A stretch of DNA of 64,000 bases, taken from the NCBI GenBank assembly GCA_027257055.1, contig JAPVLO010000074.1:3301001-3365000 (forward strand), written 5' to 3'. Source of the stretch: Cephalopachus bancanus (taxonomy: Eukaryota; Chordata; Mammalia; Primates; Tarsiidae). The position numbers and the translations under genes are program-made. This document shows positions 47,204-58,520 of the stretch, in pieces (position 1 is the first letter of the stretch; the number at the start of each line of letters is the position of its first letter). The notes under the pieces are model-generated. The model ran no database searches. It had not been told where the DNA came from and saw nothing but the letters and a program-made list of their open reading frames with translations.

Positions 47204-50200
47204 TCAAGTTCTGTTTATGAGTGAGAACATATGGAACTCTGTTCTTTGTTTCTGTGATAAATCACCGAGTATGATTGAGTCCAACTCCATCCGAGTTGCT
47301 GCAAAATCCATATATTTGTCCTTCTTTATGGCTGTATAATATTCCATTGTGTATATGTACCACAGTGTTTTTATCCAGTCCAGCTTTGATGGGCAACATG
47401 GTTGGTTCCATGTTTTTGACGTTGTGAATAGAGCTGCAACAAACATACATGTGCAGGTGTCTTTTTGGTAGAATGATTTGAGTTCCTCCAGGTATATTCC
47501 CAATAGGGGAATTGCTGGGTCATATGAAAGGTCAATTTCTAGTTCTTTCAGGAGGCTGTCTTCCAAAGAGGCTGCACCAGTTTGCATTCCCACCATCAGT
47601 GTAGAAGTGTTCCTTTTTCTCCACATACTTGTCAGCATCTGTTGTTTGTTTTTTTAATGATGGTCATTCTTACATGGGTTAGGTGGTCTCTCAGTGTGGT
47701 TTTGATTTGCATTTCTCTGATGATGAATGAGGCTGAGCACTTTTTCATGTGTCTGTTGGCTGCCCATATATCTTCTTTTGAGAAGTGTCTATTCATGTCT
47801 TTTGCCCACTTTTTAAAGGGATTCTTTGTTTTTTTTCCCTTCGACACATTTGAGTTCCTTATAGATCCTAGATGTTAGGCCTTTGTCAGATAAAGAATTG
47901 GCAAATATATTTTCTCATTCTGTGGGCTGTCTCCCTGCTCCCTTGATGGTTTCTTTTGCTTTGCAGAAGCTTAATAATTTAATGAGATCCCACTTGTCTA
48001 TTTTATTTCTTAAGGTGTTGGCCTTCAGGGTTCTGAATAGGAATTGGTTCCCAGTTCCAATTTTCATAAGGGTGTCTACTATGTTTTCTAAGATTCTTAT
48101 AGTTTGAGGTTTTACATTCAGGTCTTTGATCCATTTAGAGGTAATTTTTGTGTATGTTGATATGTAGGGGTCCTGTTTCAATCTTCTGCATATGGTCAGC
48201 CAGTTTTCCCAGCATCATTTACTGAATAGGTTCTCCTCTCCCTAGTGGTTGTTGGAGACTTTGTCAAAGATGAGTTGGTTGAGGAATTGAGGCTTTTCTT
48301 CTGGAATCTCTATCCTGTTCCATTGGTCTATGTGTCTGTTCTCGTACCAATACCAGGCTGTTTTGATTACTGTATCCTTATAGTAAAGTTTGAAGTCTGG
48401 AAATGTAATACCTCCTGTTCTTTTCTTTTGCTAAGGATTATTTTAGCTATTCATGGTCATTTATGTTTTCATGTGAGTTTGTGTATTGTCATTTCCAGGT
48501 CTGAGAAGAATGATCTTGGTAGCTTAATGGGTATTGCATTGAATCTGCAGATTGCTTTTGGGAGGATGGACATCTTAACAATGTTGATTCTTCCTATCCA
48601 TGAGAATGGAATATTTTTCCATGTGTTTGTGTTTTGGGTTTCTTTAAGCAGTGTTTTGTATTTCATTGTAAAGGTCTTTCACTTCTCTGGCTAGGAAGAT
48701 GCCGAGATATTTCATTTTTTCTATGGCTACTGCGAGTGGGATTGTGCTTTTTATTTGGATCTCTGCTTGCTTGTTGTTGCTGTAAAGGAATGCAACTGTC
48801 TTTTGCACATTTATTTTGTTCCCTGAGATTTTCCCAAAGTCCTTTATCAGCGCAAGCAGGTTTTTGACAGATTCTCTTGGGTTTTCAAGATATAGGATCA
48901 TTATCATCAGCAAAGAGGGATAACTTGACTTCCTCTTTTCCTATTTGGATACCCCTGATTTCCTTCTCTTGTCTAATTGCCCAAGTTAGGACTTCCCGAA
49001 CACAATATTGAACAAGAGAGGTGAGCATGGACAGCCTTGTCTTGTTCCAGTTTTGAGGGGAAATGATTCTAGTTTCTGACCATTTAGCAATATGTAAGCT
49101 GTAAGCTGCCATAGATGGCACTTACTATTTTTGAGGTATGTTCCTTCTATACTTAGGTGTTTGAGGGTTTTTATCAAGAAGGATGCTGGATTTTATCAAA
49201 AGCTTCTTCTGCATCTAATGAGATAATCATGTGGTTCTTGCTTTTATATCTGTTGATATATTTAATGACATTTATGGTCTTGTGTATGTTGAACCAGCCC
49301 TGCATCCTGGGAATGAAGCCTTCTTGGTCATGGTGGATGATATTTGAGATGTGTTTTTGGATCTGATTTGCTAGAATCTTGTTGAGGATTTTTGCATCTA
49401 TGTTCATAAGGGATATTAGCCTGTAGTTCTTTTTCTTTTTTGGATCTTTACCCAGTTTGGGTATCAGTGTAATGTTAGCTTTGTAAAATGATTTGGGGAG
49501 AATTGCATCTTTCTCAATTGCCTGGAGTACTTTCAATAGAATTGGTATCAGCTCCTCCTTGTACATTTTGCAGAATTCTGCTGGAAAGCCATCTGTTCCA
49601 GGGCTTTTTTTGGTAAGTAGTTTTCATATGACAGAGTAAATTTCCTGGGTTGTTATTGGTGTATTTAGTGTCTTAATGTCTTCTTGTTTAACTTGGGAAG
49701 GTTGTGTGATGTTAGAAAGTCTTCCATTCCATCTAGGTTATCAAGTTTGTTTCCATAGAGGTGTACATAGTAATCTCTGATAATCTTTTGTACTTCTTTG
49801 GGGTCAGTTGTGATTTGATTTTTTGTATTTCTGGTTGTGTTTATTTGGGCATTTTCTCTTTTTTTCTTGTTCATTCTGGCTAGGGGCCCATCAATCTTGT
49901 CAATTCTTTCAAAGAACCAGCTTTTTGTTTTGTTGTTTTCTATGATATTTTTGTCCTCTGTATCCCATATTTTGCTCTTATTTTGGTAATTTGGATTCTT
50001 CTGCTAAAGTTGGGATTTTGGTGGTTTTCTCTTTCTAGCTCCCTTAAATGATTTGTTAGGCTCTCCACTTGTGATCTTTCCATTTTTTTGATGTGTGCTT
50101 ATAGAGTTATAAATTCACCTCTTAAAACTGATTTCATGACATCCCAGAGGTTTTGATAGGATGTTTCTTCATTTTAATTTGTTTCCAGGAATATTTCAGT

Positions 50201-51003
50201 TTCTTCTTTGATTTCAGTGTTGACCCGGTCATTGTTCAGCATCATGCTGTTTAGTGTCCATGTCTTTGTGGGCTTTGAGGAAACGTTGTTGGTTTTGATA
50301 TTTATTTTTATTCCACTGTGGTCTGAGAATGTGCATAAGAAGATTTCAACCTTATGGAATTTGTTTATGCTTGATTTATGGCCAAGAATCTTATCGATCT
50401 TGGCGTATGTTCTATGTGGTGATTAGTAGAATGTATATTCTATGGTTGTTGGGTGGAATAATCTGTAGGTGTCCACTAAGTCCATTTGGTCAAGTGTCAA
50501 GTGTAGGTTCTAGTTCTCTTTCCTGATATTTTGCCTTGATGATCTATCTAGGGCTGTCAGTGGAGTATTTAAGTCCCCTGCCATAATAGTGTTAGAATCA
50601 ATATTTTTTTTAGTTTCTTTAGTAGTTGTTTTATAAATGCTGGTGCTCCTATGCTGGGTGCATATATGTTTAGGATGGATATTTCTTGTTGATGGATTGA
50701 GCCTTTTATCATTATTTAGTGTCCTTTTTAATCTTTTTACATTTTTGATATTAAAAGTTGTTTTTTCTGATATTAAGATTGCAACTCCTGCCTTCTTTTG
50801 TGATCCATTTGCCTAGAAACTCATTTTCCATCCTTTAACTTTGAATCTGTGTGTATCCCTTATAGTGAGATGATTCTCCTGGATGCAGGAAATAATGGAT
50901 CCATGGTTTTTTATCCAGTCCACCATTCTGTGTCTTCTCAGTGGTGTATTTAGTCCGTTCACATTTAGGCTAATTATTGAAATGTGGGGGTTTATCCCTG
51001 TTA
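47204..51003 (-). pseudogene. L1 ORF2 remnant (endonuclease, reverse transcriptase)
   Basis: ORF2 blocks survive in several frames. The endonuclease lies at about 50300-51000. Reverse-transcriptase pieces are at 49174-49566 ([20 protein letters not shown], then [12 protein letters not shown]) and 48885-49177 ([11 protein letters not shown]; the FADD site reads SLFADDN at 48885-49121, so the FADD core is kept but the next residue is changed). The C-terminal domain is at 47204-47638 (LSYDPAIPLLGIYLEELKS, IYTMEYYTAIKKDKYMDF). At the expected start the codon reads ATA rather than ATG. At least six frame breaks. Inactive. Confidence 0.92.
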
Positions 51004-51084
51004 TGAGATTCTTAGAGTTGTCCTTGTTCCTGTTTATTTGTTATCTTTCCTTTGGTTTTTGGGTTGAATCATGTGTTTTCCAGC

Positions 51085-52033
51085 TTTTCACTGTACTCTT
51101 GTGAAGAACATTGCTGTTCTTTTCTCCTTTACTTTTGAGTTTAATACTTTCTTAAGTGTTTCTTTTAGATGTGGTATGGAGGCAGCATAAGTTCTTAGGG
51201 ATTGGATGTCTGGGAAAGATTTTAATTTAAGATGAAGCTTGGCTTGGCTGGGTAGGTTATTCTTGGTTGAAATTGTTTATCTTTGAGAACTTTGAAGATT
51301 GGGCTCCAAGCCCTCCTAGCCTGAAGGTTTCTGTAGCTAAATCTGCTGCTATTCTAATTGGTCTTCCCTGGTAATTAGTCTGATCTTTTTCTCTTGCTGT
51401 CTTTAGGGTTTTTTCTTTTACACCTACTTTATTTAGGCAAATTATTATGTGTCTGGGAGTTAGTCTTCTCATGTATTTTCTTGCAAGAGTTCTCTGAATT
51501 TCTTGTGTTTGAATTTTCACATCACTGATGAGACGAGGGAAGTTTTCTTGAATAATTTTTTGGAATGTTTGTTCCAGGGTAGTCTCTCTCTCTTTCTGCC
51601 TCAGAAAGTCCAATTACTCTTAGGTTCAGTCGCTTGAAGTAATTGTTCATCTCTTGAAGGCTTTGTTCTGTCTTTTAATGCTTCTTTTCTTTGTTTTTGA
51701 CAGTTTGGGTTAGTTCTGTATTTTGGTCTTCAAACTTTGTGATTTTTTATTCAACTTAGCTAATTCTGCTTTCCATGTTTACTAGTTTGTTATTTGTTTC
51801 AATCACAGTATTCTTTACTGCTGTTATTTCAGTTATCAGCTCCTTCCTATTTTCCTCTTGTCTCTCCTCAGTTCTTTTTATTCTCTCTATTAATGTCTTG
51901 GTGTCTGGGTTTGTCATTTGCGACCACTTATTCTGGGGGCTCTTCATTGTTTGCATTCTGATGTCTATTTTCTCAGTGTCTGATCTCCCAGTGGTCTGTG
52001 TGAGACCTATATTCTTCTTCTGTTTTTCTTCAT
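51085..52033 (-). pseudogene. L1 ORF1 remnant
   Basis: The ancestral ATG is at 52031-52033 (minus). The open stretch 51756-52100 covers the N-terminus and coiled coil (TEERQEENRKELITEITAVK). The stretch 51257-51613 covers the RRM and part of the C-terminal domain (RLTPRHIIICLNKVGVKEK, RPIRIAADLATETF). The ADLSAETLQARR segment, conserved in the intact copy, is damaged here. Frameshifts separate the blocks. Confidence 0.9.
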
Positions 52034-53537
52034 TTGTGTAGATTTTCCTCCCCACTTTTTCCTTCCTTCCTCCTCCATCTTCTTTAATTCTGGTGTTCAA
52101 GGGTGGAGAGGTTGTTTTTACTTCTGTTTGTTCAATCTTCTATTCTTCCTTCTGTTTATTCTCTGGCTTTGTTCAATTCTGTAAGTTGGGGGCGATCCTT
52201 TTGGCAGTTTTGAGATTTAATTGAGGGGGGAGCTGTGATTCAAAATTTATCTGCAGATTCTAGTATCTACCGACAGGTATATCGATAATCTGAAACCCAC
52301 TTCCCACTGCCTAGCCATCTGTCCATGCAGTGGGGTTATAGGTTTACTCCCTGAAAGCAAAATAAGATTTAAAAAAAGGAAAACAATGAAACAGGGAATG
52401 GGGAGAAGAGGGAGGTGGAGAGAGAGATGAGTAAGAGGAAAAACAGACAATCGTACTGACTAACAAATGAAAAGAGACACAAAGACAGATGTGAGTAAGA
52501 AGAAAAACAACAACAACAAACAAACCAACAAACATGTGAACAATCTAAAACGTACAATCATACAGACATATAATCTAATCAAACTCCTTATCGGTGTACT
52601 TTTTGCCTATACAAACTTGAGGTCTAAAGGGGAAAAAAATAGAATACAATAAAGTCAGTAAACTAACAGAACCAAAGCAAGTATGAAACATTATAGATAA
52701 CAGTAAGAAGAGAGAGAAAAGGGAAAAAAGATGTGTAAGACAAAAACAAATAATTTTTAAAAAATTAAAACAAGGAAACCAAGTACACTCTGAGACTTTT
52801 CCTTAAGTCCAATGTCCTTTCAGCCCTGATTTCTAACTCTCATTGCAGACTTGTAGAGTTGTTCACAGTTAGGGTCAATTGTCCCTGGCCCGCTGTGGAG
52901 GGTGGTTCAGATCTAGGCTAACTGCCTAATCTGCCACTCAGATCTGACCTGTGTCTATCTAGCATGAGTAAGGGGCTTTTCTCCCTCCCATTTGGATTTT
53001 GTTACTTTGGATCCCAAGCTGGGAGATGGACCGAGGTGGATGGAGCTGGTCTCATGGCTCCACCTGATCTCTTTTTCCACTGTAGCCAGAGACAGCTGGA
53101 CAATGCAGGCCAGCTTAGCACTGGGCTACTCGGGCTGGACTGGGTGGAAGTTGGAGGCCGCCCAGGGTGGCAGGGAGCAGGCAATGGTGGAAGTGGTAGC
53201 AGCTTCCACTTAAGAGGTGCATGGGAGGAGCTCCACGAGCCTGGATCCGGGTGAAAGATGGAGCGTGGCAGTGGCAGCAGTGGTGGCAGTTTCAGTAGTG
53301 CGGTGCTTGGGGAGGCTTCACAGGTCCAGGAGTCGTGGTTCACCTCAGGCAAGGGCGGGCGATGGAGCCAGTGGCAGAGATGGCGACAGAGGTGGCAGCC
53401 GAGCAGCGTGTGAAGAGTTGGCTGGCAACAATGAGAGCCACTGCCCACAGGGGAGAGCAAGAGTCTTTATGGGTGTTCTCTTTCATGGAGGGTCTCATGG
53501 ACCAAACTACCCTGTTGCCACCTTGCCAGAAGTCCCA
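52034..53537 (-). promoter_or_regulatory. L1 5' UTR / internal promoter region
   Basis: About 1.5 kb. CpG-rich in its upstream half (52960-53537). The first bases read GGGACTTCTGGCAAGGTGGC on the minus strand, the same start form as 3190, with a changed YY1-like core. Open frames antisense to it (52964-53254, 53217-53540) do not resemble those antisense to the other long 5' UTR, so I do not call an ORF0-like gene. Confidence 0.8.
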
Positions 53538-53551
53538 TAAGATTACTCTTT

Positions 53552-53815
53552 AATAACCAAAACCCCATGCTTGTGTGTTTTTGCCTAAGAAAACTTCTTG
53601 TGTGAGGAATCTTCTTGTTTTATCTTTATATAGAAATCTTGCTTGTTACCACTTCTTATAACCTTTTATTTTATCTTATATTATAAACTTCTGACTAATT
53701 GCTCAATTATTTGAGGACAATGCATTTTCATTCACTATACTTTCTTCCATTCTGTTCATAAACAACTTTTTTTTGTAGGTTAAACATAAAACTCCTCTAA
53801 TGGAAAAGTTGAATA
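53552..53815. other. AT-rich DNA, nothing identified
   Basis: Short unassigned spacer between two minus-strand L1 insertions. Confidence 0.5.
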
Positions 53816-54487
53816 AATTTTTGTTTTTGCATTTAAAGTGTGGGGTACAATTCAGGGTTAGGTATACAAATGGTCACTGTACAGATAAAGTTTGGGCCTC
53901 ACTTTGGTCCCATGTTATCTGGTTTGATTAGGTACCCTAACTGATAAAGTGTGACCACCACCCCAGTTCCCCCGGCTCCCTTTCCTGGCAGTTTCCCACT
54001 ACTGCCAATCCCTTTCTTATAGTATTATGATAATTCTTCAGGATCTGCTTATGAGTAAGAACATGTGGTACTCAGGTCTTTGTTTCTGTGATAGATCATT
54101 CACTATTAAAGATTCTAAATCTACCCAAGTTTCTGCAAAGTTCATAATTTCGGCTTTCTTTATGAGGACATAGTATTCCATCATGTATATGCACCACATT
54201 TTTAAAATCCAGTCTACTTTTGATGGGCAGCATGGTTGGCTCCATGTTTTTGCTATTGTAAATAGTGCTGGAAAAAAAGTGTGTGCAGATATATTTTTGT
54301 AGAATGATTTGAGTTCCTCCGGGTATATCCCCATAAGGGGGATTGCTGGGTCATATGGTAAGCTGATTTTTAGATCTTTTAGGAATTGCCACACTGTTTT
54401 TCACAAAGATTATACTAGTTTACACTTCCACTCACAGTGTAGAAGTGTTCCCTTTTCCCTGCTTACTCTCCAGCATCTGTTTTTTGA
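53816..54487 (-). mobile_element. L1 3' end, 5' truncated
   Basis: The minus strand reads 3' UTR, then ORF2 C-terminus at 54038-54394 (SLPYDPAIPLMGIYPEELKS, MMEYYVLIKKAEIMNFAE), and stops near 54487. A T-rich stretch at 53816-53829 marks the A-tail. Possible short repeat of gttgaataa / gagttataa at the flanks, weak. Confidence 0.9.
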
Positions 54488-54728
54488 GTTATAAGCAGCT
54501 TCATTAGAACCCAACAAGATGGTCTTTTGTCTCCTTAACCTCCTTACTGCTAAAGATTTTAATCTGCTTTCCACTCTAGATTCTTACTATCTTGAATATT
54601 GAAACTTGACATCACCTGAAACATCTTTACCTCCAAAACCTTATTATGTCTGCTGTACTTTTATGTCCTCTACATTTTTCACTTATCTTATCTTTTTATT
54701 GTCTCTACAATAGATCTTTAAAAATATT

Positions 54729-55017
54729 GGCCAGGCTTGGTGACTCAGCCTGTAATCCCTGCACTTTGAGAGGCTGAGGCAAGTGGATTGCCTGAACCTG
54801 CAGGTTTGAGACCAGCCCGGGCAACTTGGCGAGACCTTGTCTTTACAATAAATAAAAAATTAGCTGAGCATGGTAGCTCGCGCCTATAGTTCTGGCTACT
54901 TGGAAGGCTGAGGCAGAATGATTACTGGAGCCCAGCAGTTTGACGCTGGGTTGGCTGTGAGTGTGCCACTGCACTCCAGACTGGGTCACAATGTGAGACA
55001 CCAACTTAAAAAAAAAA
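54729..55017 (+). mobile_element. Alu SINE, intermediate type
   Basis: Dimeric Alu with the local CTTTACAATAAATAAAAAAT linker but many private changes. Flanking repeats are aaaaatatt (54720-54728) and aaagaatatt (55018-55027). Pure A-tail. Confidence 0.93.
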
Positions 55018-55027
55018 AAAGAATATT

Positions 55028-56250
55028 ATCACAGAATGTCAATTCTATCACTTCCTTCTATTAGAAAGAGATTCCTTCTTTTCTTCATTTTCTACTTGTC
55101 TAAGTTACCATAGACAATGGCCTCAAATAATTTTTTGCTGATATTCTCAACATGTTTACCTAATAGTCCTGCCCGTACAACTGTACATACATGCATGGAC
55201 GTACACACACACACACATATAGACACATACATATAGTGAAGGCTCAACCATGGATTAGTCTGTTTTAACTCCTATATTTTTAAAATCAGATTGCTATTGT
55301 CCCAGAAGGAAATCCATAAAATTCTGTAAACAGTGTTACTAGAACTTCACGTTACTCAAATTTACCTAAGAAACTCTGCTTCTTATTTTCTTCAGTGGTT
55401 ATTGATGAACTTTTCCACTGTCCTTCAAGATAATAGAACACTACCATTCACATAACTTATTTTGTTAGAAGATTAACTTTCTTCTTCAACTGGAGGGTAG
55501 GAGCTGTTATGTAAAATAGTTAAACTTTGCTTTCTCAAGTGATTATTTTACTCACTTCCAAGTCTAATTATTTAGACCCTTGCCTTGATTCTTCTTCATC
55601 ACAATGAATGCAGTTACAATCCATCCTGCCTAAAGGAAACCAATTCCCCACATTTATGTTTGAATCCCGCACTTTCATTCTCTTTTTCAACTTTTCTATA
55701 TTGATTGTCTTCCTTCACCTCTATCTTCATATTTTCCATTTTTATTCATATCTTTCATTTCACTATTAAGCATACTGAAAATCAAAATGTCTTAATAAAA
55801 ATGTATTTGAGGATAAGTATTATTTTTGTTTCCTCTTGATACTAAGTTTTTAAAAAATCTATATAGATTTTTCTCTTTTGAGACAGTATTTCTAACTAAT
55901 AGTCTCAGAATTATTGGTTGTTAATTCATATCTATGAAAAAAAACTAAGTTGATTACGATCAATGATGACCGAATCTCTTCTGCAGTTTTATATGTTCAG
56001 TTTTATCACACGTCTCTCCATGAATGAGGAGAATGAATATAAGCTACGAATACCAAAGTAAAGATTCGTTTCAACATTTGCATTCTCTTAATAGCTACAT
56101 AGTTTAGCCTTGCATCCAAAAAGACCCCGAGCTATCGCTGTGTTGTTAAAACAAAACAAATCAAAATAGGTCTTTAGTCTAGGTCCCATGTTGTTCCTGT
56201 TAAATCACTTTTGCAAACAAGGGCTTGAGTATGAGGACACAGGCAGTATT
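55028..56250. other. Unassigned DNA with a (CA)n tract
   Basis: No gene or named repeat supported. A short (CA)n run is at about 55204-55219. Confidence 0.55.
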
Positions 56251-56360
56251 CTGTCCTAGCCTTTTGTGTGCATTTTGAACCCATTTATGAAAACCAGAAA
56301 GTCCAACCCAGGAAAATGAGAGCTCGATACTGGCACCTTAGACCACTAGACCATCCTGAC
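56251..56360 (-). pseudogene. tRNA-Leu-like relic that keeps an intron-like insert
   Basis: On the minus strand the 110 bases start GTCAGGATGGTCTAGTGGTC and continue TAAGGTGCCAG, matching the acceptor, A box and D arm of vertebrate tRNA-Leu(CAA). An insert follows the anticodon region, then TTTCTGG and a degraded variable arm, then GGGTTCAAAATGC where the T arm and B box (GGTTCGAATCC) should be. The total length fits the intron-containing tRNA-Leu(CAA) gene. The acceptor stem no longer pairs and the anticodon position reads CGA. No CCA or A-tail is seen. Non-functional. Confidence 0.65.
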
Positions 56361-57206
56361 ACTTGTGTGCATTTCTAATTATTGTGACTTATGTCCCACA
56401 GTCAATCAAGCATTCCAGACTTTGCACTTCCAGTTCAGTTTCCATATGAGGCTTCCCCAGAAAGAATACATGCTGCCTTGTCTTCAGGTTTCTCTGCATT
56501 CTCATCTTTGCAGCTTCCTCCTTTCTGCCTTAACATTCATTTGCTTCTGTATCTTCCCGTTTTACATTGCATTTTAGAAAATTGATCTAAAGACTTTGGT
56601 TCCAATACCACACTGAAATTACAAACACATACTAGCATTGCCTTACATATAGTAAAATAGTTCTGGAGTACATTGGTAAGCTTAGAATGAAGAAAAGAAA
56701 CCAACAAATGTGACAGATGAGGAAGAAACCCAACATCAGTGCAGTGAGTGGAAGCTGAAGTTTAAGGCCTTCCTTATTCTTTCCAAATGGAGACAATTTC
56801 TAACATAGAAACACAGGGTCTTCCATCTTCACACAGGAAATTCATTTCAGACTTAAGAGATGGTGTTCAAAAGGAACTAGACACTATTACTACAAGGGAT
56901 CCAAGGTCTGTACCTGAGCTTGGGAATCATCATCCCTGCAGGTGACCCAGCAATAGAGTTTACCATCAGCCAAATACTGTGCTCTGGATAGAGGAAAGCA
57001 ACAGCCTCAATTAGAATCTGCGAGAATTCTAAACTGCTTGTTAGTGTGAAATTCAAGTTTTCGTGGTTCCAAAAGGTGCAGGGTTCATTAATCTAATAAT
57101 CAACATAATAAAACATGGGAACTGGCAACACTGAGTGAATGCAAACAGAAGCCCATCTCTAGTTTAACACTAAGATGGTTTAACAACATGATATTCAGTT
57201 TTCCAC
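56361..57206. other. Unassigned DNA
   Basis: No supported gene or repeat family. The overlapping open frames at 56365-56585 have no recognised domain. Confidence 0.5.
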
Positions 57207-57221
57207 AAAAAAACCAAGCTC

Positions 57222-57459
57222 GGAGACGGGGCAAGATGGCGATGGCATAGGTGAACTGGTGAGATTCTCTGAATGGACCAAGGCTGCATACTGCTGAATA
57301 GACAGACTGTAAAGCAGAGGGAAAAGTGAACAAAACCAGAAGACCCTCATAAGGAAGAACAGGTCATTGCAGAAGAGAAATAAAAGCAACCTCACCTTCC
57401 CTCAAAAACAGAATTGAAGAGAGGGAGGGAAAGGGGGAGAGGGAGAAAAATCTACAGAA
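57222..57459 (+). promoter_or_regulatory. Short L1 5' UTR with YY1-like motif
   Basis: The start reads GGGGCAAGATGGCGATGGC (57228-57246), holding an exact CAAGATGGC, the YY1-type motif of primate L1 starts. The first about 60 bases loosely resemble the start of the long 5' UTR copies, and the last about 150 bases resemble their ORF1-proximal end. The CpG-rich middle is absent. Confidence 0.75.
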
Positions 57460-58422
57460 ATGAAGAAAAACCAAAAGAAGAGTATGGGTCTCTCCCAGAC
57501 GCCTGGGAGAGCAGACATTGAGAAAACTGACTTTGGAATGCAAACAATGAAAAGTCCCCAGAATGAAGGGTCTCAAAATGTAAATGTAGATATCAAAACA
57601 ATAATGGAGAGATTAAAAAGAATTGAGGAGACACAAGAAGAAACTAGGAAGGAGTTGATATCTGAGATAACAGTAATAAAGAATACTGTGAATGAAATAA
57701 ATAACAAATTGATAAGCATGGAAAGCAGAATTACTCAAGCAGAAGAAAGAATCTCAGAACTTGAGGACCAAAATATAGAAATAAACCAAACTCTTAAAAA
57801 CACAGAAAATAAGCTCAAAAAGATAGAACAAAACCTTCAAGAGATGAGTGACTACCTTAAGAGGCCTAACCTAAGAATAATTGGACTCCCTGAGGCAGAA
57901 AGAGAAACAGAGACCACATTGGAACAAACTTTCCATGAGATCATTCAAGAAAACTCTCCTTATCTAATCAGCGATGCAAAAATTCAAACACAAGAGATTC
58001 AGAGAACCCCCACAAGACAACAAATGAGAAGACCAACTCCTAGACACATAATAATTTGCCTAAATAAAGTAGGCACAAAAGAAAAAATCCTAAAGGCAGC
58101 AAGAGAAAAAGGCCAGATCACCTATCATGGAAGACCAATCAGAATAGCAGCAGATTTATCTGCAGAAACCCTGCAGGCTAGGAGAGCTTGGAGCCCTATC
58201 TTCAAAGTCCTAAAAGATAAACAATTTCAACCAAGAATAACCTACCCGGCCAAGCTAAGCTTCATCAGTGAGGGAAAATTAAAATATTTCCCAGATATCC
58301 AATCCCTAAGAACTTATGCTGCCACCAAACCATCTCTACATGAAACACTTAAGAAAGTACTAAACACAGAAGAAAAGGAAAAAAGAACAATATTCTTCAC
58401 AAGAGTACAGGAAAAAGAATAA
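57460..58422 (+). CDS. L1 ORF1 protein, full-length open frame
   Basis: ORF1p is an RNA-binding chaperone that coats L1 RNA and forms trimers, which is needed for L1 retrotransposition. The frame has 320 residues, close to the usual 330-340 of primate ORF1p. Order: a short basic N-terminus; a coiled coil at about 45-132 with heptads such as NEINNKLISMESRITQAEER; an RRM at about 136-232 starting RPNLRIIGLPEAERE and including RPTPRHIIICLNKVG; and a C-terminal domain at about 233-302 with SAETLQARRAWSPIF, a region with arginines important for RNA binding in the human protein, and YFPDIQSLRTYAATK. The ATG at 57460 aligns with the starts of the other L1 copies. No frameshift is seen. With ORF2 broken it could act only in trans, if transcribed at all. 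Confidence 0.93.
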   Translation: MKKNQKKSMGLSQTPGRADIEKTDFGMQTMKSPQNEGSQNVNVDIKTIMERLKRIEETQEETRKELISEITVIKNTVNEINNKLISMESRITQAEERISELEDQNIEINQTLKNTENKLKKIEQNLQEMSDYLKRPNLRIIGLPEAERETETTLEQTFHEIIQENSPYLISDAKIQTQEIQRTPTRQQMRRPTPRHIIICLNKVGTKEKILKAAREKGQITYHGRPIRIAADLSAETLQARRAWSPIFKVLKDKQFQPRITYPAKLSFISEGKLKYFPDIQSLRTYAATKPSLHETLKKVLNTEEKEKRTIFFTRVQEKE

Positions 58423-58520
58423 AATATACATGAACCAACCCCAAGACCAAAAGAAAGATAAAAAAAAAAAAAGAAAAAAGGAAAAACCAAGTGGAAGAAC
58501 AACAACTCAATAAGAACTCC

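Larger units (their letters stand above)
47005..53537 (-). mobile_element. Full-length L1, decayed
   Basis: Contains 5' UTR (53537-52034), ORF1 remnant (52033-51085), ORF2 remnant (about 51003-47204), 3' UTR and A-tail (47203-47005). Target-site duplications are 46991-47004 and 53538-53551; read on the minus strand they are aaagagttatttta and aaagagtaatctta, 12/14 identical. The target strand begins AAAGAG, compatible with a T-rich nick site. About 6.5 kb in all. Multiple frameshifts make it inactive. Confidence 0.94.

Noticed and set aside
52964..53540. Open frames of 96 and 107 codons, Gly/Arg/Ala-rich
   Set aside because: They lie antisense within the L1 5' UTR, with no conserved partner in the other copy.
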